DNA from: Hyphomonas oceanitis SCH89
Lineage (GTDB): Bacteria > Pseudomonadota > Alphaproteobacteria > Caulobacterales > Hyphomonadaceae
Length of the DNA: 64,000 nucleotides
Reading direction: 5' to 3'
NCBI RefSeq assembly: GCF_000685295.1
Contig: NZ_ARYL01000004.1
Span: 120,688-184,687 of the forward strand
Shown one piece after another: positions 7,703-17,203 of this stretch. Under the pieces are notes generated by a model, which was not told where the DNA came from, did no database searches, and saw only the letters and a program-made list of their open reading frames with translations. Position numbers and translations under genes: made by a program. The number at the start of each line of letters is the position of its first letter. Position 1 is the stretch's first letter.

Positions 7703-9226
7703 TCAAAAGAAGCCGAGCTTTTGCGGGGCATAGCTGACCAGCATGTTCTTGGTCTGCTGGTAGTGATCCAGCATCTTGGAATGATTCTCGCGGCCGATGC
7801 CCGACTGCTTGTATCCGCCGAAGGCCGCATGGGCCGGATAGGCGTGGTAGCAATTGGTCCACACGCGGCCCGCCTGGATGGCGCGGCCGAAGCGGTAGCA
7901 GGTGTTCGCATCGCGGCTCCAGACACCGGCGCCGAGGCCATAGAGCGTGTCATTGGCGATGGCGAGCGCTTCGGCGTCATCCTTGAACGTGGTGACCGAG
8001 ACGACCGGGCCAAAGATCTCTTCCTGGAAGACGCGCATCTTGTTGTGGCCCTTGAGGACCGTCGGCTGGATGTAGTAGCCCCCCGCAAGGTCGCCGCCAT
8101 GGTCGACAGCGGCCCCGCCGATAAGGACTTCCGCGCCCTCCTGACGACCAATGTCGAAATAGGAGAGGATCTTTTCTTTCTGCTCGGAGGAGGCCTGTGC
8201 GCCGACCATGGTGGACGGATCGAGCGGATTGCCGAGCTTGATGGCCGCCACGCGCTTCAGGGCCCGTTCCATGAAGCGGTCATAGATCGACTCGTGAATA
8301 AGGGCGCGGGACGGACAGGTGCAGACCTCGCCCTGGTTCAAGGCGAACATGACGAAGCCTTCGATAGCCTTGTCGAGATAGTCGTCATCTTCGCGCATGA
8401 CGTCTGCGAAGAAGATGTTCGGCGACTTGCCGCCGAGTTCCAGCGTGACCGGGATGATGTTCTCGGAGGCATATTGCATGATGAGGCGGCCGGTCGTCGT
8501 CTCGCCGGTGAAGGCGATCTTTGCGATGCGCTTGCTGGAGGCGAGCGGCTTGCCGGCTTCGAGACCAAAGCCGTTGACGATGTTGAGCACACCCGGTGGC
8601 AGGATGTCTGCGATCAGCTCGGCGAAGACGAGGATCGAGGCGGGCGTCTGCTCGGCTGGCTTGAGGACGACACAGTTGCCCGCAGCGAGCGCGGGCGCGA
8701 GTTTCCACACGGCCATCAGCAGGGGGAAGTTCCATGGGATGATCTGACCGACGACGCCAAGGGGCTCGTGGAAGTGATAGGCGACGGTGTCATTGTCGAT
8801 CTCGCTGATGCCGCCTTCCTGCGCGCGGATGCAGCCTGCGAAATAGCGGAAGTGATCGACTGCGAGTGGCATGTCTGCGGCCATGGTTTCGCGGATGGGC
8901 TTGCCATTATCCCAGGTCTCGCAGGTGGCGAGGAGTTCGAGGTTTTCCTCCATGCGGTCCGCGATACGGTTGAGCATCAGGGCGCGTTCGGCAACCGGGG
9001 TTTTGCCCCAGGCATCCTTCGCGGCATGGGCAGCATCGAGGGCAAGTTCGATGTCTGACGCATCAGACCGCGCGATGGCGCAGATCGTCTTGCCTGTGAT
9101 GGGTGATGGGTTGTCGAAATAACGCCCGGCCTTGGGGGCGACGAACTTGCCGCCGATGAAATTGTCGTAACGGTCCTTGAACGGAGACGTCATTGTCGTG
9201 GAATCGAGAAACTGGGTGTCGGCCAT
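7703..9226 (-). CDS. NAD-dependent aldehyde dehydrogenase (AcoD/ExaC, acetaldehyde type)
   Basis: The ATG at 9226 (GGAGGA about nine bases upstream) gives 507 aa, the usual length. It oxidises aldehydes to acids with NAD. Motifs: PWNFP (164-168), LELGG with general base E263, and [11 protein letters not shown] with nucleophile C302. The double cysteine CTC is typical of the acetaldehyde dehydrogenase branch induced on ethanol or acetoin. It lies between an AcoR-like regulator gene upstream and DUF779 downstream, all on the minus strand, with a palindrome in the promoter gap. The alcohol dehydrogenase partner is not obvious nearby; the gene at 1638 is 5 kb away. Confidence 0.92.
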   Translation of the reverse strand: MADTQFLDSTTMTSPFKDRYDNFIGGKFVAPKAGRYFDNPSPITGKTICAIARSDASDIELALDAAHAAKDAWGKTPVAERALMLNRIADRMEENLELLATCETWDNGKPIRETMAADMPLAVDHFRYFAGCIRAQEGGISEIDNDTVAYHFHEPLGVVGQIIPWNFPLLMAVWKLAPALAAGNCVVLKPAEQTPASILVFAELIADILPPGVLNIVNGFGLEAGKPLASSKRIAKIAFTGETTTGRLIMQYASENIIPVTLELGGKSPNIFFADVMREDDDYLDKAIEGFVMFALNQGEVCTCPSRALIHESIYDRFMERALKRVAAIKLGNPLDPSTMVGAQASSEQKEKILSYFDIGRQEGAEVLIGGAAVDHGGDLAGGYYIQPTVLKGHNKMRVFQEEIFGPVVSVTTFKDDAEALAIANDTLYGLGAGVWSRDANTCYRFGRAIQAGRVWTNCYHAYPAHAAFGGYKQSGIGRENHSKMLDHYQQTKNMLVSYAPQKLGFF

Positions 9227-9335
9227 GTTGATATTTCCTCCATTGGCTTCTTCGTCGTGATGCGAAGACTGGAGTTCAACATTGTCTTGAAAGGATGCGC
9301 TGTCAGGTGGGGCGCGAGCGGGCCTGAGGGCCAAG

Positions 9336-9353
9336 TGTCTCAGAACTGAGACA
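9336..9353. promoter_or_regulatory. Palindromic operator candidate for the aldehyde dehydrogenase promoter
   Basis: TGTCTCAG-AA-CTGAGACA is a perfect inverted repeat with 8-bp arms. It lies in the 143-bp gap between the end of the AcoR-like gene and the start of the dehydrogenase it probably controls. I could not find a convincing sigma-54 -24/-12 element between it and the gene. Confidence 0.6.
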
Positions 9354-9369
9354 GGTTACGCCGGAAACG

Positions 9370-10359
9370 TCAGTCTGCGCTGAGGCCCAGCCGGTCCATG
9401 CGGCGATAGAGGGTTGCGCGGCTGATGCCAAGGGCGCGGGCGGCGGCGGCCATATTGCCGTCGGCGCGTGCAATGGCGCGTTTCAGTTCGCGCCGTTCGG
9501 CGCTGTCGAGGCCGATGCCGCGCTGGTCGGAATCGCCGAATATGTCGCCGGCGGGGCGCGGCGTGGCGAACGCGCCCTGCCCGAGATTATAGGCCTGACG
9601 GGCGGCGCGCGTGGCGCCGATGACGAGGTCATCGCCATTGACGGCAAAGAGGACTGCCCCGCGCTGACCATCGCCCTGCCCGCGCACGATGCGCTGGCCA
9701 GCAAAGGCGCTCTGGAAATGATCGGCTTCGATCTGGCGTGCGGCATCAGCCACGGTTTGTGCGATGAGTGTGGCGAAGGGCTGGGTCAGGTCTGACCGGC
9801 AGGAGGAGACATCAAGCACGGCGGCGAGTTCGCCATGCTCGTCGAACACGGGCGCACCCATGCAGGTCATCACCGTGTTGCTGTCGTGGAAGTGCTGGTC
9901 GCGATAGATAGTGACGACACGTTCCTCCGCTATGCAGGTGCCGATACCGTTCGTGCCTTGTGTGGCTTCCGACCAGTCGGCGCCCTGCCAGAGCCCGGCG
10001 GAGCGGAACATCTTTTCGTCCGAGCTGGGTGCGCGCTGGTCAAGCACGATGCCGCCCGTATCGCACAAGAGGATGCTGCAGCCCGCGAGGCCGAGGCTGG
10101 CGTGGAGACGGTCCATGACCGGGTTCGAAATGGCGAGCATGCGTCCAAGCACGTCGCGGCGTTCGGTAAGGGCCGCCTCATCAATACGAACGTCCCTGTG
10201 TGGGGCGTCTGGCGCGAGGCCGTGCGTGGTGAGAGAGCGTGCCCAGGAGGCCGCGATGGCAGACTTGGCAGCAGCGCTGCGCGAGAGCGCAATCTCGCGC
10301 ACATGGTCCGCATGCGCCCCGGTGGGCACGGATGCGGACGGATCAGACTTGCTTGCCAT
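9370..10359 (-). CDS. AcoR-like GAF/Fis-type regulator without AAA+ domain
   Basis: This 329-aa protein has a GAF sensor domain at about 70-215 with the AcoR hallmark ATQGTNGIGTCIAE (132-145). It ends in a Fis-type helix-turn-helix (RAIARADGNMAAAARALGISRATLYRRM, about 294-321). Full AcoR activators are about 600 aa or more, with a sigma-54-interacting AAA+ ATPase between these parts. Here about 80 residues without Walker motifs (GxxGxGK or DE) join them. It probably controls the neighbouring dehydrogenase in response to an aldehyde or alcohol. It must work by a mechanism other than sigma-54 activation, perhaps repression or contact with sigma-70 polymerase. Short forms of this kind occur in other alphaproteobacteria. 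Confidence 0.82.
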   Translation of the reverse strand: MASKSDPSASVPTGAHADHVREIALSRSAAAKSAIAASWARSLTTHGLAPDAPHRDVRIDEAALTERRDVLGRMLAISNPVMDRLHASLGLAGCSILLCDTGGIVLDQRAPSSDEKMFRSAGLWQGADWSEATQGTNGIGTCIAEERVVTIYRDQHFHDSNTVMTCMGAPVFDEHGELAAVLDVSSCRSDLTQPFATLIAQTVADAARQIEADHFQSAFAGQRIVRGQGDGQRGAVLFAVNGDDLVIGATRAARQAYNLGQGAFATPRPAGDIFGDSDQRGIGLDSAERRELKRAIARADGNMAAAARALGISRATLYRRMDRLGLSAD

Positions 10360-10482
10360 GTCCAGAACCTAACACGCGGCGTGACGGCCTCAAAGTGGGC
10401 AAGACATGCCCCGTTTTTAAGTTGTCCGGGGCAAAGCCTGCTGGTAGGTCTCGCTCTCGCGAAAAACCAGAAGGGGGAAGCG

Positions 10483-12570
10483 ATGACATTCCGACACATC
10501 TTGTTGGCAGGCGTCTCTGTCATGTTGGCGGCAGGCAGCGCCGTGGCAAAAGACGACGAGGCCCCTTCCCGGCGCTTTACCGCAGACCGCGTGTTCGACA
10601 TGGAATATGCGACCGACCCGCAAGTCTCCCCTGATGGCAAGCGCATCGCCTATGTGCGCCACTCCATGGACCGGATGACCGACAAGGACACGGGCCAGAT
10701 CTGGGTGATCGACCTTGCGACAGGGTCCAACCGTCCTCTTGTGAGCGGCAGCACAGGTGCATCGTCGCCGCGCTGGTCGCCGGACGGCACGCGCCTCATC
10801 TATGCGACCGCAACCGACGGCAAGCCGGAAGTGCGCCTGCTGTATCTCGACAGTGGCCGGAGTTTCCCGCTCGCGCAGTTCCTGGAAGGCCCATCAGAGG
10901 CTGTCTGGTCGCCCGATGGCAAGCATGTGGCGTTCAGCATGTTCGTGAAGGGCGAGGCACCGAGCTTTGCCAAGGCGCCCACACCGCCGGAAGGCGCGAC
11001 ATGGAATGACGGCGTCAAGGTGATCGACAAGCTGACCTTCCGGTTTGATGGCGCAGGCTATCTCGAATACGGCGCGACGCAGGTGTTCGTGCTGCCGGTC
11101 GATGGCGGCACGCCGCGTCAGGTGACGTTTGGCGACGCCGAGATGCAAAGCCCGGAATGGCTGGACAATGATACGCTGCTCGTTTCGGGCAACACCGCCG
11201 AAGACCGCGATCTCGACCCGGTCGAAAGCGAAATTTATGCGGTGGAACTGGCCGACCTGTCGATCAAGCCGCTGACCACCCGTGACGGCCCGGACACGTC
11301 CCCTGTCGTGTCGCCGGACGGCAAGACGATTGCCTATCGCGGCTTTGACGACAAGACGTTGTCCTACCAGCAGGCCGACCTCTACCTGATGGACGCGGAT
11401 GGATCGAACCAACGCCCCCTCGCGGCAGACTTTGCTGGTGACATTGGCGAAACCGTGTGGGCGCCGGACGGCAAGAGCCTGTTCGTGATGTCGGAAGACC
11501 ATGGCGTGTTGTCAGTTTACAAGATCAACCTCAACGGCAAGGTGAGCCAAGTGGTGACGGGCCTTGGCGGCGCTTCGATCGGGCGTCCCTATGCCGATGG
11601 CAGCTTCTCGGTTAGCGGTGGCAAGAAGCCGGTGATCGCCTATACGGCCGGGTTCACGGACAAGCCGTCCGAGATCGCGGTTATCGGCGCGAACGGCAAG
11701 GACGCCAAAGTGCTGACAGATCTCAATGCAGATGTCCTGCCCTATCTCGACATGGCTAGAATCGAGGAAGTGAAGGTCAGCTCCAAACATGACGGCAAGG
11801 AGATCGAGGCATGGGTCGCCCTGCCGCCGGACTTCAAGGCCGATGGCAGCTTCCCGCTGATCCTGGAGATCCATGGCGGGCCCTATTCGATGTACGGGCC
11901 GTTCTTCGCCAGCGAGATCCAGCGCTATGCGGCGGAAGGTTATGTCACGATCTGGTCAAACCCGCGCGGTTCGACAGGCTATGGCGAGGATTTCGCGCTG
12001 GAGATCGACCAAGCTTATCCGGGCCATGATTATGATGACCTGATGACCGTCGTCGACGAGATGGTGGCGCGCAAATATGCCGACCCGGAACGCCTTTTCG
12101 TGACCGGTGGATCAGGCGGCGGCATCCTGACAGCGTGGATTGTCACGCAGACGGACCGGTTCGTGGCGGCCGCTTCGGTCAAGCCGGTGATCAACTGGAT
12201 GACGATGGCGCTGGCTGGAGACATTGCGCAGGTGGTGCGACGCCACTGGATACGCGCGGAGCCATGGTCTGACCCGGAAGCCTTCCTCAAGCATTCGCCG
12301 ATCCGCTTTGTCGACAAGGTGGTGACACCGACAATGATCGTGGTGGGGGAAGAGGATTACCGGACCCCGGCATGGGAAGCCGAACAGTTCTATACGGCGC
12401 TGAAAATGCGCGGTGTGGATACGGTTTATGTGAGGGTCCCGGGATCGCCGCACTATATCGCTTCGCGCCCGAGCCGCCTGATTGCCAAGACGGATAATAT
12501 CATGGGCTGGTTCGCGAAATATGATCCGGCGAAGAAGGACGAGGCAAAAGAAAAAGCCGGGGACGAATAG
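10483..12570 (+). CDS. Exported S9 family prolyl oligopeptidase-type peptidase
   Basis: The ATG at 10483 follows a GGGGGAAG ribosome binding site and gives 695 aa. Residues 1-22 are a signal peptide (AVA/KD). The first two thirds form a beta-propeller of repeated W/A-SPDG-K-x-I/V-A-Y blades (YVSPDG-type motifs at many points). The C-terminal third is an alpha/beta hydrolase with nucleophile S544 in GGSGGG, acid D625 (GEEDYRTP) and H657 (GSPHYIA). Such periplasmic peptidases trim short or proline-containing peptides. It is transcribed alone. Substrate range (dipeptidyl- or acylaminoacyl-peptidase) is not decidable here. Confidence 0.9.
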   Translation: MTFRHILLAGVSVMLAAGSAVAKDDEAPSRRFTADRVFDMEYATDPQVSPDGKRIAYVRHSMDRMTDKDTGQIWVIDLATGSNRPLVSGSTGASSPRWSPDGTRLIYATATDGKPEVRLLYLDSGRSFPLAQFLEGPSEAVWSPDGKHVAFSMFVKGEAPSFAKAPTPPEGATWNDGVKVIDKLTFRFDGAGYLEYGATQVFVLPVDGGTPRQVTFGDAEMQSPEWLDNDTLLVSGNTAEDRDLDPVESEIYAVELADLSIKPLTTRDGPDTSPVVSPDGKTIAYRGFDDKTLSYQQADLYLMDADGSNQRPLAADFAGDIGETVWAPDGKSLFVMSEDHGVLSVYKINLNGKVSQVVTGLGGASIGRPYADGSFSVSGGKKPVIAYTAGFTDKPSEIAVIGANGKDAKVLTDLNADVLPYLDMARIEEVKVSSKHDGKEIEAWVALPPDFKADGSFPLILEIHGGPYSMYGPFFASEIQRYAAEGYVTIWSNPRGSTGYGEDFALEIDQAYPGHDYDDLMTVVDEMVARKYADPERLFVTGGSGGGILTAWIVTQTDRFVAAASVKPVINWMTMALAGDIAQVVRRHWIRAEPWSDPEAFLKHSPIRFVDKVVTPTMIVVGEEDYRTPAWEAEQFYTALKMRGVDTVYVRVPGSPHYIASRPSRLIAKTDNIMGWFAKYDPAKKDEAKEKAGDE

Positions 12571-12579
12571 TCCCCGGCT
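12549..12579 (-). terminator. Intrinsic terminator, overlapping the peptidase stop codon
   Basis: A perfect 10-bp stem AGCCGGGGAC-GAATA-GTCCCCGGCT (12555-12579) includes the TAG stop of the S9 peptidase. On the minus strand it is followed by TTTTTCTTTT. It therefore suits termination of the leftward small-gene pair that ends at 12583, and the hairpin could also slow rightward transcripts. Confidence 0.7.
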
Positions 12580-12582
12580 GGA

Positions 12583-12807
12583 TCAGCGGCCGGTCTTGCG
12601 GCGGGTGCGGGCAGGAACGAGTGCTCGTTCCTGCTTCCGGGCAATGAGCGCCGTAAAGAGGCCCATAACGGCTTCCTGCATGATCTCATCCGTCATCGTT
12701 TTGAGGCGGAGATCGATGTGATTGGTAAGGCGCTGGACGCCGTTGCGGGCCAGAAGGTCGACACCGCGCTTGCGCTTGGGGCGGGATTTAGTCGGCTGGC
12801 GATTCAT
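12583..12807 (-). CDS. Small basic protein of unknown function
   Basis: The ATG at 12807 has GAGGA seven bases upstream and gives 74 aa. The protein is very basic at both ends (RPKRKRG and ARTRRKTGR) around a helical centre (VQRLTNHIDLRLKTMTDEIMQEAVMGLFTALIARKQ). I do not recognise a family. It overlaps the end of the upstream small membrane protein gene by 20 bases, so the two are likely coupled. Nucleic-acid or membrane-surface binding would fit the charge, but this is a guess. Confidence 0.55.
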   Translation of the reverse strand: MNRQPTKSRPKRKRGVDLLARNGVQRLTNHIDLRLKTMTDEIMQEAVMGLFTALIARKQERALVPARTRRKTGR

Positions 12808-12970
12808 CTTTAGTCCTCGTTTTGGCGACCCCGGTAATGATGCCGAGGCCAATGAGAATAACAGAGCAGACACCGATCCAGATAAGCGCCACGCCAAGCA
12901 TGAATGCGCCATAGGCCAAGCCGGCGATGAGTATGATGAAGCCGATGAGATAGAGCGCAAAAGAGGACAT
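12788..12970 (-). CDS. Small two-helix membrane protein
   Basis: From the ATG at 12970 the protein has 60 aa, with two hydrophobic helices (about 5-23 and 25-45) and a charged tail (KTRTKDESPAD). A start 36 bases earlier is possible; neither has a strong ribosome binding site. It overlaps the following small basic protein gene. No family is recognised. Confidence 0.5.
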   Translation of the reverse strand: MSSFALYLIGFIILIAGLAYGAFMLGVALIWIGVCSVILIGLGIITGVAKTRTKDESPAD

Positions 12971-13052
12971 GGGGGATACTTCCGGGACTGACTGTACTGG
13001 TGGCATAACGCCGTTCAGTCGCCCCGGTTCCCTGTCAGCCCCGTATATCGCT

Positions 13053-13676
13053 TTAGTGCGCTCCTAACCCGCCAGAGGTCAGTATGGGCCATATGGTGGC
13101 GAGCAACAGAAGTGCAGCCGTGATGTTGAAAGCACGCAGCCGGGCTGGCCGGTTGAGGAAGCGACGCACCTGCGTGCCCAGAACCGCCCATGTCGATGTA
13201 CTGACGAGACCGACCATGGCAAAGACGGTCACCATGACGGCGACGCTGACGAACGGGTGGTCTGGCAGCGTGTAGGCGCTGATCGCGGTGAGGACCATGG
13301 CCCAAGCCTTGGGATTGACCCATTGAAAGGCCGCGGCCTGAAGGAAGCTGAACGGCTTGCCTGTGGCCTCGCCCTGCCCCGCTGCCGGCGGCGGCGCGGC
13401 ATTTGCGATCTTCCAGGCCAGATAGAGCAGGTAGAGCGCGCTGACCGTCTTCAGGGCCACGAGCGCAACAGGAAAGGCCTCGAACACGCGCGCGAGCCCA
13501 AGCCCGACCAGAACGATCATGATCGCCAGCCCTACGATGATGCCGCTCATGTGCGGAAGGGTGCGCTTCAACCCGAAATTTGTGCCGGACGCCATGAGCA
13601 ACAGATTGTTCGGCCCCGGTGTGATCGAGGTGATGAACGCGAAGGCCGTAAGGGCGAGAAGGAGCTGGATTGGCAT
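13053..13676 (-). CDS. LysE/RhtB family amino acid exporter
   Basis: The start MPIQLLLAL at 13676 gives 207 aa, the usual size for this family. Hydrophobic helices cover most of the protein. The family signature TPGPNNLLLMASGTNFG lies near residues 20-35, and FQWVNPKAWAM is the second conserved segment. These proteins export amino acids or related metabolites across the inner membrane. The gene is divergent from an Lrp/AsnC regulator across 67 bp, the classic pairing in which the regulator senses the exported amino acid. The exact substrate is not known. Confidence 0.9.
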   Translation of the reverse strand: MPIQLLLALTAFAFITSITPGPNNLLLMASGTNFGLKRTLPHMSGIIVGLAIMIVLVGLGLARVFEAFPVALVALKTVSALYLLYLAWKIANAAPPPAAGQGEATGKPFSFLQAAAFQWVNPKAWAMVLTAISAYTLPDHPFVSVAVMVTVFAMVGLVSTSTWAVLGTQVRRFLNRPARLRAFNITAALLLLATIWPILTSGGLGAH

Positions 13677-13743
13677 GATGACCGCAACAATATGCGATGC
13701 ATGGCGCAATGTGCTTGTTTTTTGGTGCGAATGAACAGTATTT

Positions 13744-14205
13744 ATGCAACCAATGAGCGATATGGACACCATAAACAACAGTATATTGCGCGAACTCCAG
13801 ACCAATGGCCGGATCAGCAATCTTGAACTGGCCGAAAAGGTCGGGCTGTCCCCGTCCGCCTGCCTGCGCCGGGTGCAGGAGCTGGAGCGCACCGGCGTGA
13901 TCCAGGGATACCGCGCTGTCGTCGACAGGAACGCCGTGGGCGGTGGCTTTCTCGCCTACATCACCGTCGGGCTGTCACAGCACACGAAAGCGCACCAGAT
14001 GGCCTTCGAGAAGGCCATGCAGCGGGCGCCCGAAGTGCGCGAGTGCCACAATGTGACCGGCACGATTGAATATCTGTTGAGGGTCGAGGTGGCCGACCTT
14101 GCGGCCTACAAGCATTTCCACACGGAAGTTCTCGGCACCGTGCCGCAGGTCAGCTCGATAACGTCATACATTGTGATGGGCTCGCCCAAGGACCAACGCG
14201 CCTGA
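13744..14205 (+). CDS. Lrp/AsnC family transcriptional regulator
   Basis: The protein is 153 aa. The N-terminal helix-turn-helix is MDTINNSILRELQTNGRISNLELAEKVGLS with SPSACLRRVQELE as recognition helix. A RAM (ligand-binding) domain follows (GGGFLAYITVGL, VRECHNVTGTIEYLLRVEVADL). A start five codons in (MDTINN) is also possible. Its divergent position next to the LysE exporter suggests it activates that gene when amino acid levels rise and regulates itself. Confidence 0.9.
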   Translation: MQPMSDMDTINNSILRELQTNGRISNLELAEKVGLSPSACLRRVQELERTGVIQGYRAVVDRNAVGGGFLAYITVGLSQHTKAHQMAFEKAMQRAPEVRECHNVTGTIEYLLRVEVADLAAYKHFHTEVLGTVPQVSSITSYIVMGSPKDQRA

Positions 14206-14214
14206 CAGGCGGCC

Positions 14215-14616
14215 CTAGCGGGGGCGGTGCTCTGTACCCTCACCGGCCGTGATGAAGACCGCAGTTGCGCTCTCAGGAACGTCAGCGATGTGCCACACGC
14301 CAGGCGGGTTGATCGCGTACTCACCGGGCGAAAGCGTGACACTCTGCGTGCTGCCGTCCGGATATTCCTGGTGCAGGGTCATACTGCCGGCTATGCAGAG
14401 CACAATTTCCGATCCGTGCGGGTGAACTTCCCAGCCGGACCAGTCTTCGGTGAACGTGTGCATTGAGACAAGCCGCCCTTCGATGCCGTCATTCGGGTGG
14501 AGCTTTCCATAGGCTTCGTACCATTCCATCCCGCCCGTCATTTCCGGCAAGACGTGCGCTGTGGCGCCGAGGCCGAGGTGGACGGGAAACTGCGTGAGCG
14601 TCATGGGCTGGGTCAT
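14215..14616 (-). CDS. Cupin domain protein
   Basis: The 133-aa protein is a single cupin barrel. Its first motif is WEVHPHGSEIVLCIAGSMTLHQE and the second is PGEYAINPPGVWHIADV, giving two possible metal-binding histidine sites. The function is unknown; such proteins may be small isomerases, dioxygenases or sensors. It converges on the Lrp gene (9-bp gap) and is divergent from the GST gene. Confidence 0.8.
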   Translation of the reverse strand: MTQPMTLTQFPVHLGLGATAHVLPEMTGGMEWYEAYGKLHPNDGIEGRLVSMHTFTEDWSGWEVHPHGSEIVLCIAGSMTLHQEYPDGSTQSVTLSPGEYAINPPGVWHIADVPESATAVFITAGEGTEHRPR

Positions 14617-14737
14617 GAGGGCCTCCTGTACGGCCTGAAGCTAGCAGCTTTAGTGGTAGGCTCAAAATCTTTGAGGTGGGCTTGTAAGGCCCCATGAGGG
14701 GGCGCAGTGTCCGATCAGGATCGCGGGAGAGAACGCA

Positions 14738-15361
14738 ATGATTCTGATCGGCATGTATGACAGCCCCTTCGTTCGGCGCGTCGCCATTGCGATGAAACTC
14801 TACAAAATTGAATTCGAGCACAAGTCCTGGTCGACCTTCGGCGACACCGAGAAGATCGTGGCTTACAATCCGCTCATTCGTGTGCCGACACTGATGCTGG
14901 ACGGCGGTGAAGTGTTGATTGAAAGCGCGGCCATCCTTGATGCGCTGGACGACATGGTAGGCCCTCAGCGTGCCATGACGCCCACAAACGGGGCGGCGCG
15001 GAGGTCGGCGCTCAAATTGTGCGCGCTGGCCTCAGGCATGGCCGACAAGGCCGTGTCGCTTGTCTATGAGCGTCACGTGCATGAGCGCCCGAATCCGAAA
15101 TGGATCAAGCGATGCACGGGCCAGATTTCCCGTGTGTTGAACGTGCTGGAAGTGGAGCGCGCGGGCCAACACACGCCCTATTGGTTTGGCGAGGACATGG
15201 CGCATGGGGACATAATGGTCAGCTGCGCGGTGAACTTCATGCGCGATGCCCTGGCCGATGACATCGATCTTTCGCCCTGGAAAGCCCTCGGCGAGCATAC
15301 CGACAAATGCGAAGGCCTCCCGGAATTCCGGGAAGCCCTCATGAAGTTCAAGATTGGCTAG
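14738..15361 (+). CDS. Glutathione S-transferase family protein
   Basis: The protein is 207 aa. The thioredoxin-fold N-terminus has MYDSPFVRRVAIAMKL as the catalytic-loop region (Ser9 in the usual position), NPLIRVPTL with the cis-proline, and ESAAILDALDD for glutathione contact. The C-terminal helical domain follows. The strand spacing is that of soluble GSTs. It lacks the SSxxxRVRIAL motif of maleylacetoacetate isomerase, so it is unlikely to be the missing maiA of the tyrosine pathway. It stands alone with a GAGAACGC-type leader before the ATG. Confidence 0.85.
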   Translation: MILIGMYDSPFVRRVAIAMKLYKIEFEHKSWSTFGDTEKIVAYNPLIRVPTLMLDGGEVLIESAAILDALDDMVGPQRAMTPTNGAARRSALKLCALASGMADKAVSLVYERHVHERPNPKWIKRCTGQISRVLNVLEVERAGQHTPYWFGEDMAHGDIMVSCAVNFMRDALADDIDLSPWKALGEHTDKCEGLPEFREALMKFKIG

Positions 15362-15370
15362 GCGTGCGGC

Positions 15371-17203
15371 CTAGTAATCGTGGTTCGACTTGGCGTGACG
15401 CTTGCGCTCATGCGGGTCGAGATAGATCTTGCGCAGGCGAATATTGGTCGGCGTGACCTCAACCAGCTCGTCGTCGGCGATATAGGCCAGCGACTTCTCG
15501 AGCGTCATCTGCAGCGGCGGTGTGAGGCGGACAGCCTCGTCGGTGCCCGAGGCGCGCATGTTGGTAAGCTTCTTGCCCTTGAGCACGTTCACTTCGAGAT
15601 CGTTGTCGCGCGTGTGCTCGCCAATGATCATGCCGGCATAGACCTTGTCACCCGGATGGATGATCATCGGGCCACGATCTTCGAGGTTCCAGAGCGCGAA
15701 GGCAACGGCTTCGCCCTGCTCCATGGCGATCAGAACGCCGGTGTGACGACCCTGGATACGGCCTTTGTGCGGCGCGTATTCATGGAAGATGCGGTTCATG
15801 ATGGCCGTGCCGCGCGTATCGGACATCAGCTCGCCCTGATAGCCGATCAGGCCACGGGTCGGCGCGTGGAAGACCATGCGCGTGCGACCGACGCCTGACG
15901 GGCGCATGTCGAGCATGTCGGCTTTACGCTCAGAGAGCTTCTGCACGATGATGCCGGTATGGTCGTCATCGACGTCGATGATGACTTCCTCGATCGGCTC
16001 AAGCTTCTCGCCGTTCTCGCCTTCCTGCATGACGACCTGCGGACGCGAGACGCCGAGTTCGAAGCCTTCGCGGCGCATGGTTTCGATCAGCACGGCGAGC
16101 TGGAGTTCGCCACGGCCGGAGACGGTGAACGCTTCGGCGTCGGTAGCGCGCTCAACCTTGAGCGCGACGTTGCCTTCGGCTTCCTTCACGAGGCGGTCCC
16201 AGATGATACGGGACGTGACCTTGGTGCCCTCAGTACCGGCATATGGCGAGTCATTGACGCGGAACGTCATCGAGATGGTTGGCGGGTCAATCGGCTGGGC
16301 TTCGATCGGCGTATTGACCGACGGGTCGCAGAACGTATCGGCGACGTTCGCCTTAGTCATGCCGGCGAGCGAGACGATGTCGCCTGCCATGCCTTCGTCG
16401 ACCGGGATGCGCTCAAGGCCGCGGAAGGCGAGCACTTTGGACACGCGGCCCTGCTCGACCAGCGAGCCGTCACGGGCGAGGACCTTGATCGACTGGTTCG
16501 GCTTGATCGTGCCGGACGAGATGCGCCCGGTCAGGATACGGCCGAGGAAGGGGTCGGACGAGATCGTCGTGGCAAGAAGGCGGAATGGGCCTTCCTCAAC
16601 TTTCGGGGTTGGGACGTGATCGACGACCATCTGGAACAGCGCGTCCATGTCGGTGGTCGGGTTTTCGTATTCCGTATTCATCCAGCCCTGCTTGGCCGAC
16701 CCGTAGAGGATAGGGAAGTCGAGCTGCTCGTCGCTGGCGTCGAGGTTTGCGAAGAGGTCGAACACTTCATTGATAACTTCGTCGGGGCGGCGCTCGGGCT
16801 TGTCGATCTTGTTGACGGCCACAATCGGGCGCAGGCCGACTTTCAGGGCCTTGGAGACCACGAACTTGGTCTGCGGCATCGGGCCTTCCGATGCGTCAAC
16901 CAGCACGATCGCGCCGTCGACCATCTGGAGAATACGTTCCACCTCACCGCCGAAGTCGGCGTGGCCTGGCGTATCGACGATGTTGATACGGTAGCCGTTC
17001 CACTCGACCGAGGTCGTCTTGGCGAGGATGGTGATACCGCGCTCGCGCTCGATATCGTTCGAATCCATCGCGCGTTCGACGGTTTTCTCGTTTTCGCGAT
17101 ACGTGCCGGACTGTTTGAGCAGTTCGTCGACCAGTGTTGTCTTGCCGTGGTCAACGTGGGCGATGATCGCGATATTACGCATTTTCTCGATAGACTGGGA
17201 CAT
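15371..17203 (-). CDS. typA: Translational GTPase TypA/BipA
   Basis: The start [13 protein letters not shown] at 17203 gives 610 aa, the normal TypA length. The G domain shows AHVDHGKTT (P-loop), RERGITI (switch I), [14 protein letters not shown] (G3) and NKIDKPE (G4). EF-G-like domains and the TypA-specific C-terminal domain ([12 protein letters not shown]) follow. TypA binds ribosomes and supports ribosome assembly and growth under stress or cold. It converges on the GST gene with a 9-bp gap. The long in-frame upstream extension runs over the divergent nudC start and is not coding. Confidence 0.96.
   Translation of the reverse strand: MSQSIEKMRNIAIIAHVDHGKTTLVDELLKQSGTYRENEKTVERAMDSNDIERERGITILAKTTSVEWNGYRINIVDTPGHADFGGEVERILQMVDGAIVLVDASEGPMPQTKFVVSKALKVGLRPIVAVNKIDKPERRPDEVINEVFDLFANLDASDEQLDFPILYGSAKQGWMNTEYENPTTDMDALFQMVVDHVPTPKVEEGPFRLLATTISSDPFLGRILTGRISSGTIKPNQSIKVLARDGSLVEQGRVSKVLAFRGLERIPVDEGMAGDIVSLAGMTKANVADTFCDPSVNTPIEAQPIDPPTISMTFRVNDSPYAGTEGTKVTSRIIWDRLVKEAEGNVALKVERATDAEAFTVSGRGELQLAVLIETMRREGFELGVSRPQVVMQEGENGEKLEPIEEVIIDVDDDHTGIIVQKLSERKADMLDMRPSGVGRTRMVFHAPTRGLIGYQGELMSDTRGTAIMNRIFHEYAPHKGRIQGRHTGVLIAMEQGEAVAFALWNLEDRGPMIIHPGDKVYAGMIIGEHTRDNDLEVNVLKGKKLTNMRASGTDEAVRLTPPLQMTLEKSLAYIADDELVEVTPTNIRLRKIYLDPHERKRHAKSNHDY

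Noticed and set aside
9835..10482. A long in-frame N-terminal extension of the S9 peptidase
   Set aside because: It runs antisense through the AcoR-like gene. The true start at 10483 has a ribosome binding site and a signal peptide directly after it.
14738..15361. GST gene as the missing maleylacetoacetate isomerase
   Set aside because: The SSxxxRVRIAL active-site signature is absent and the gene is 13 kb from the tyrosine locus without its operator.
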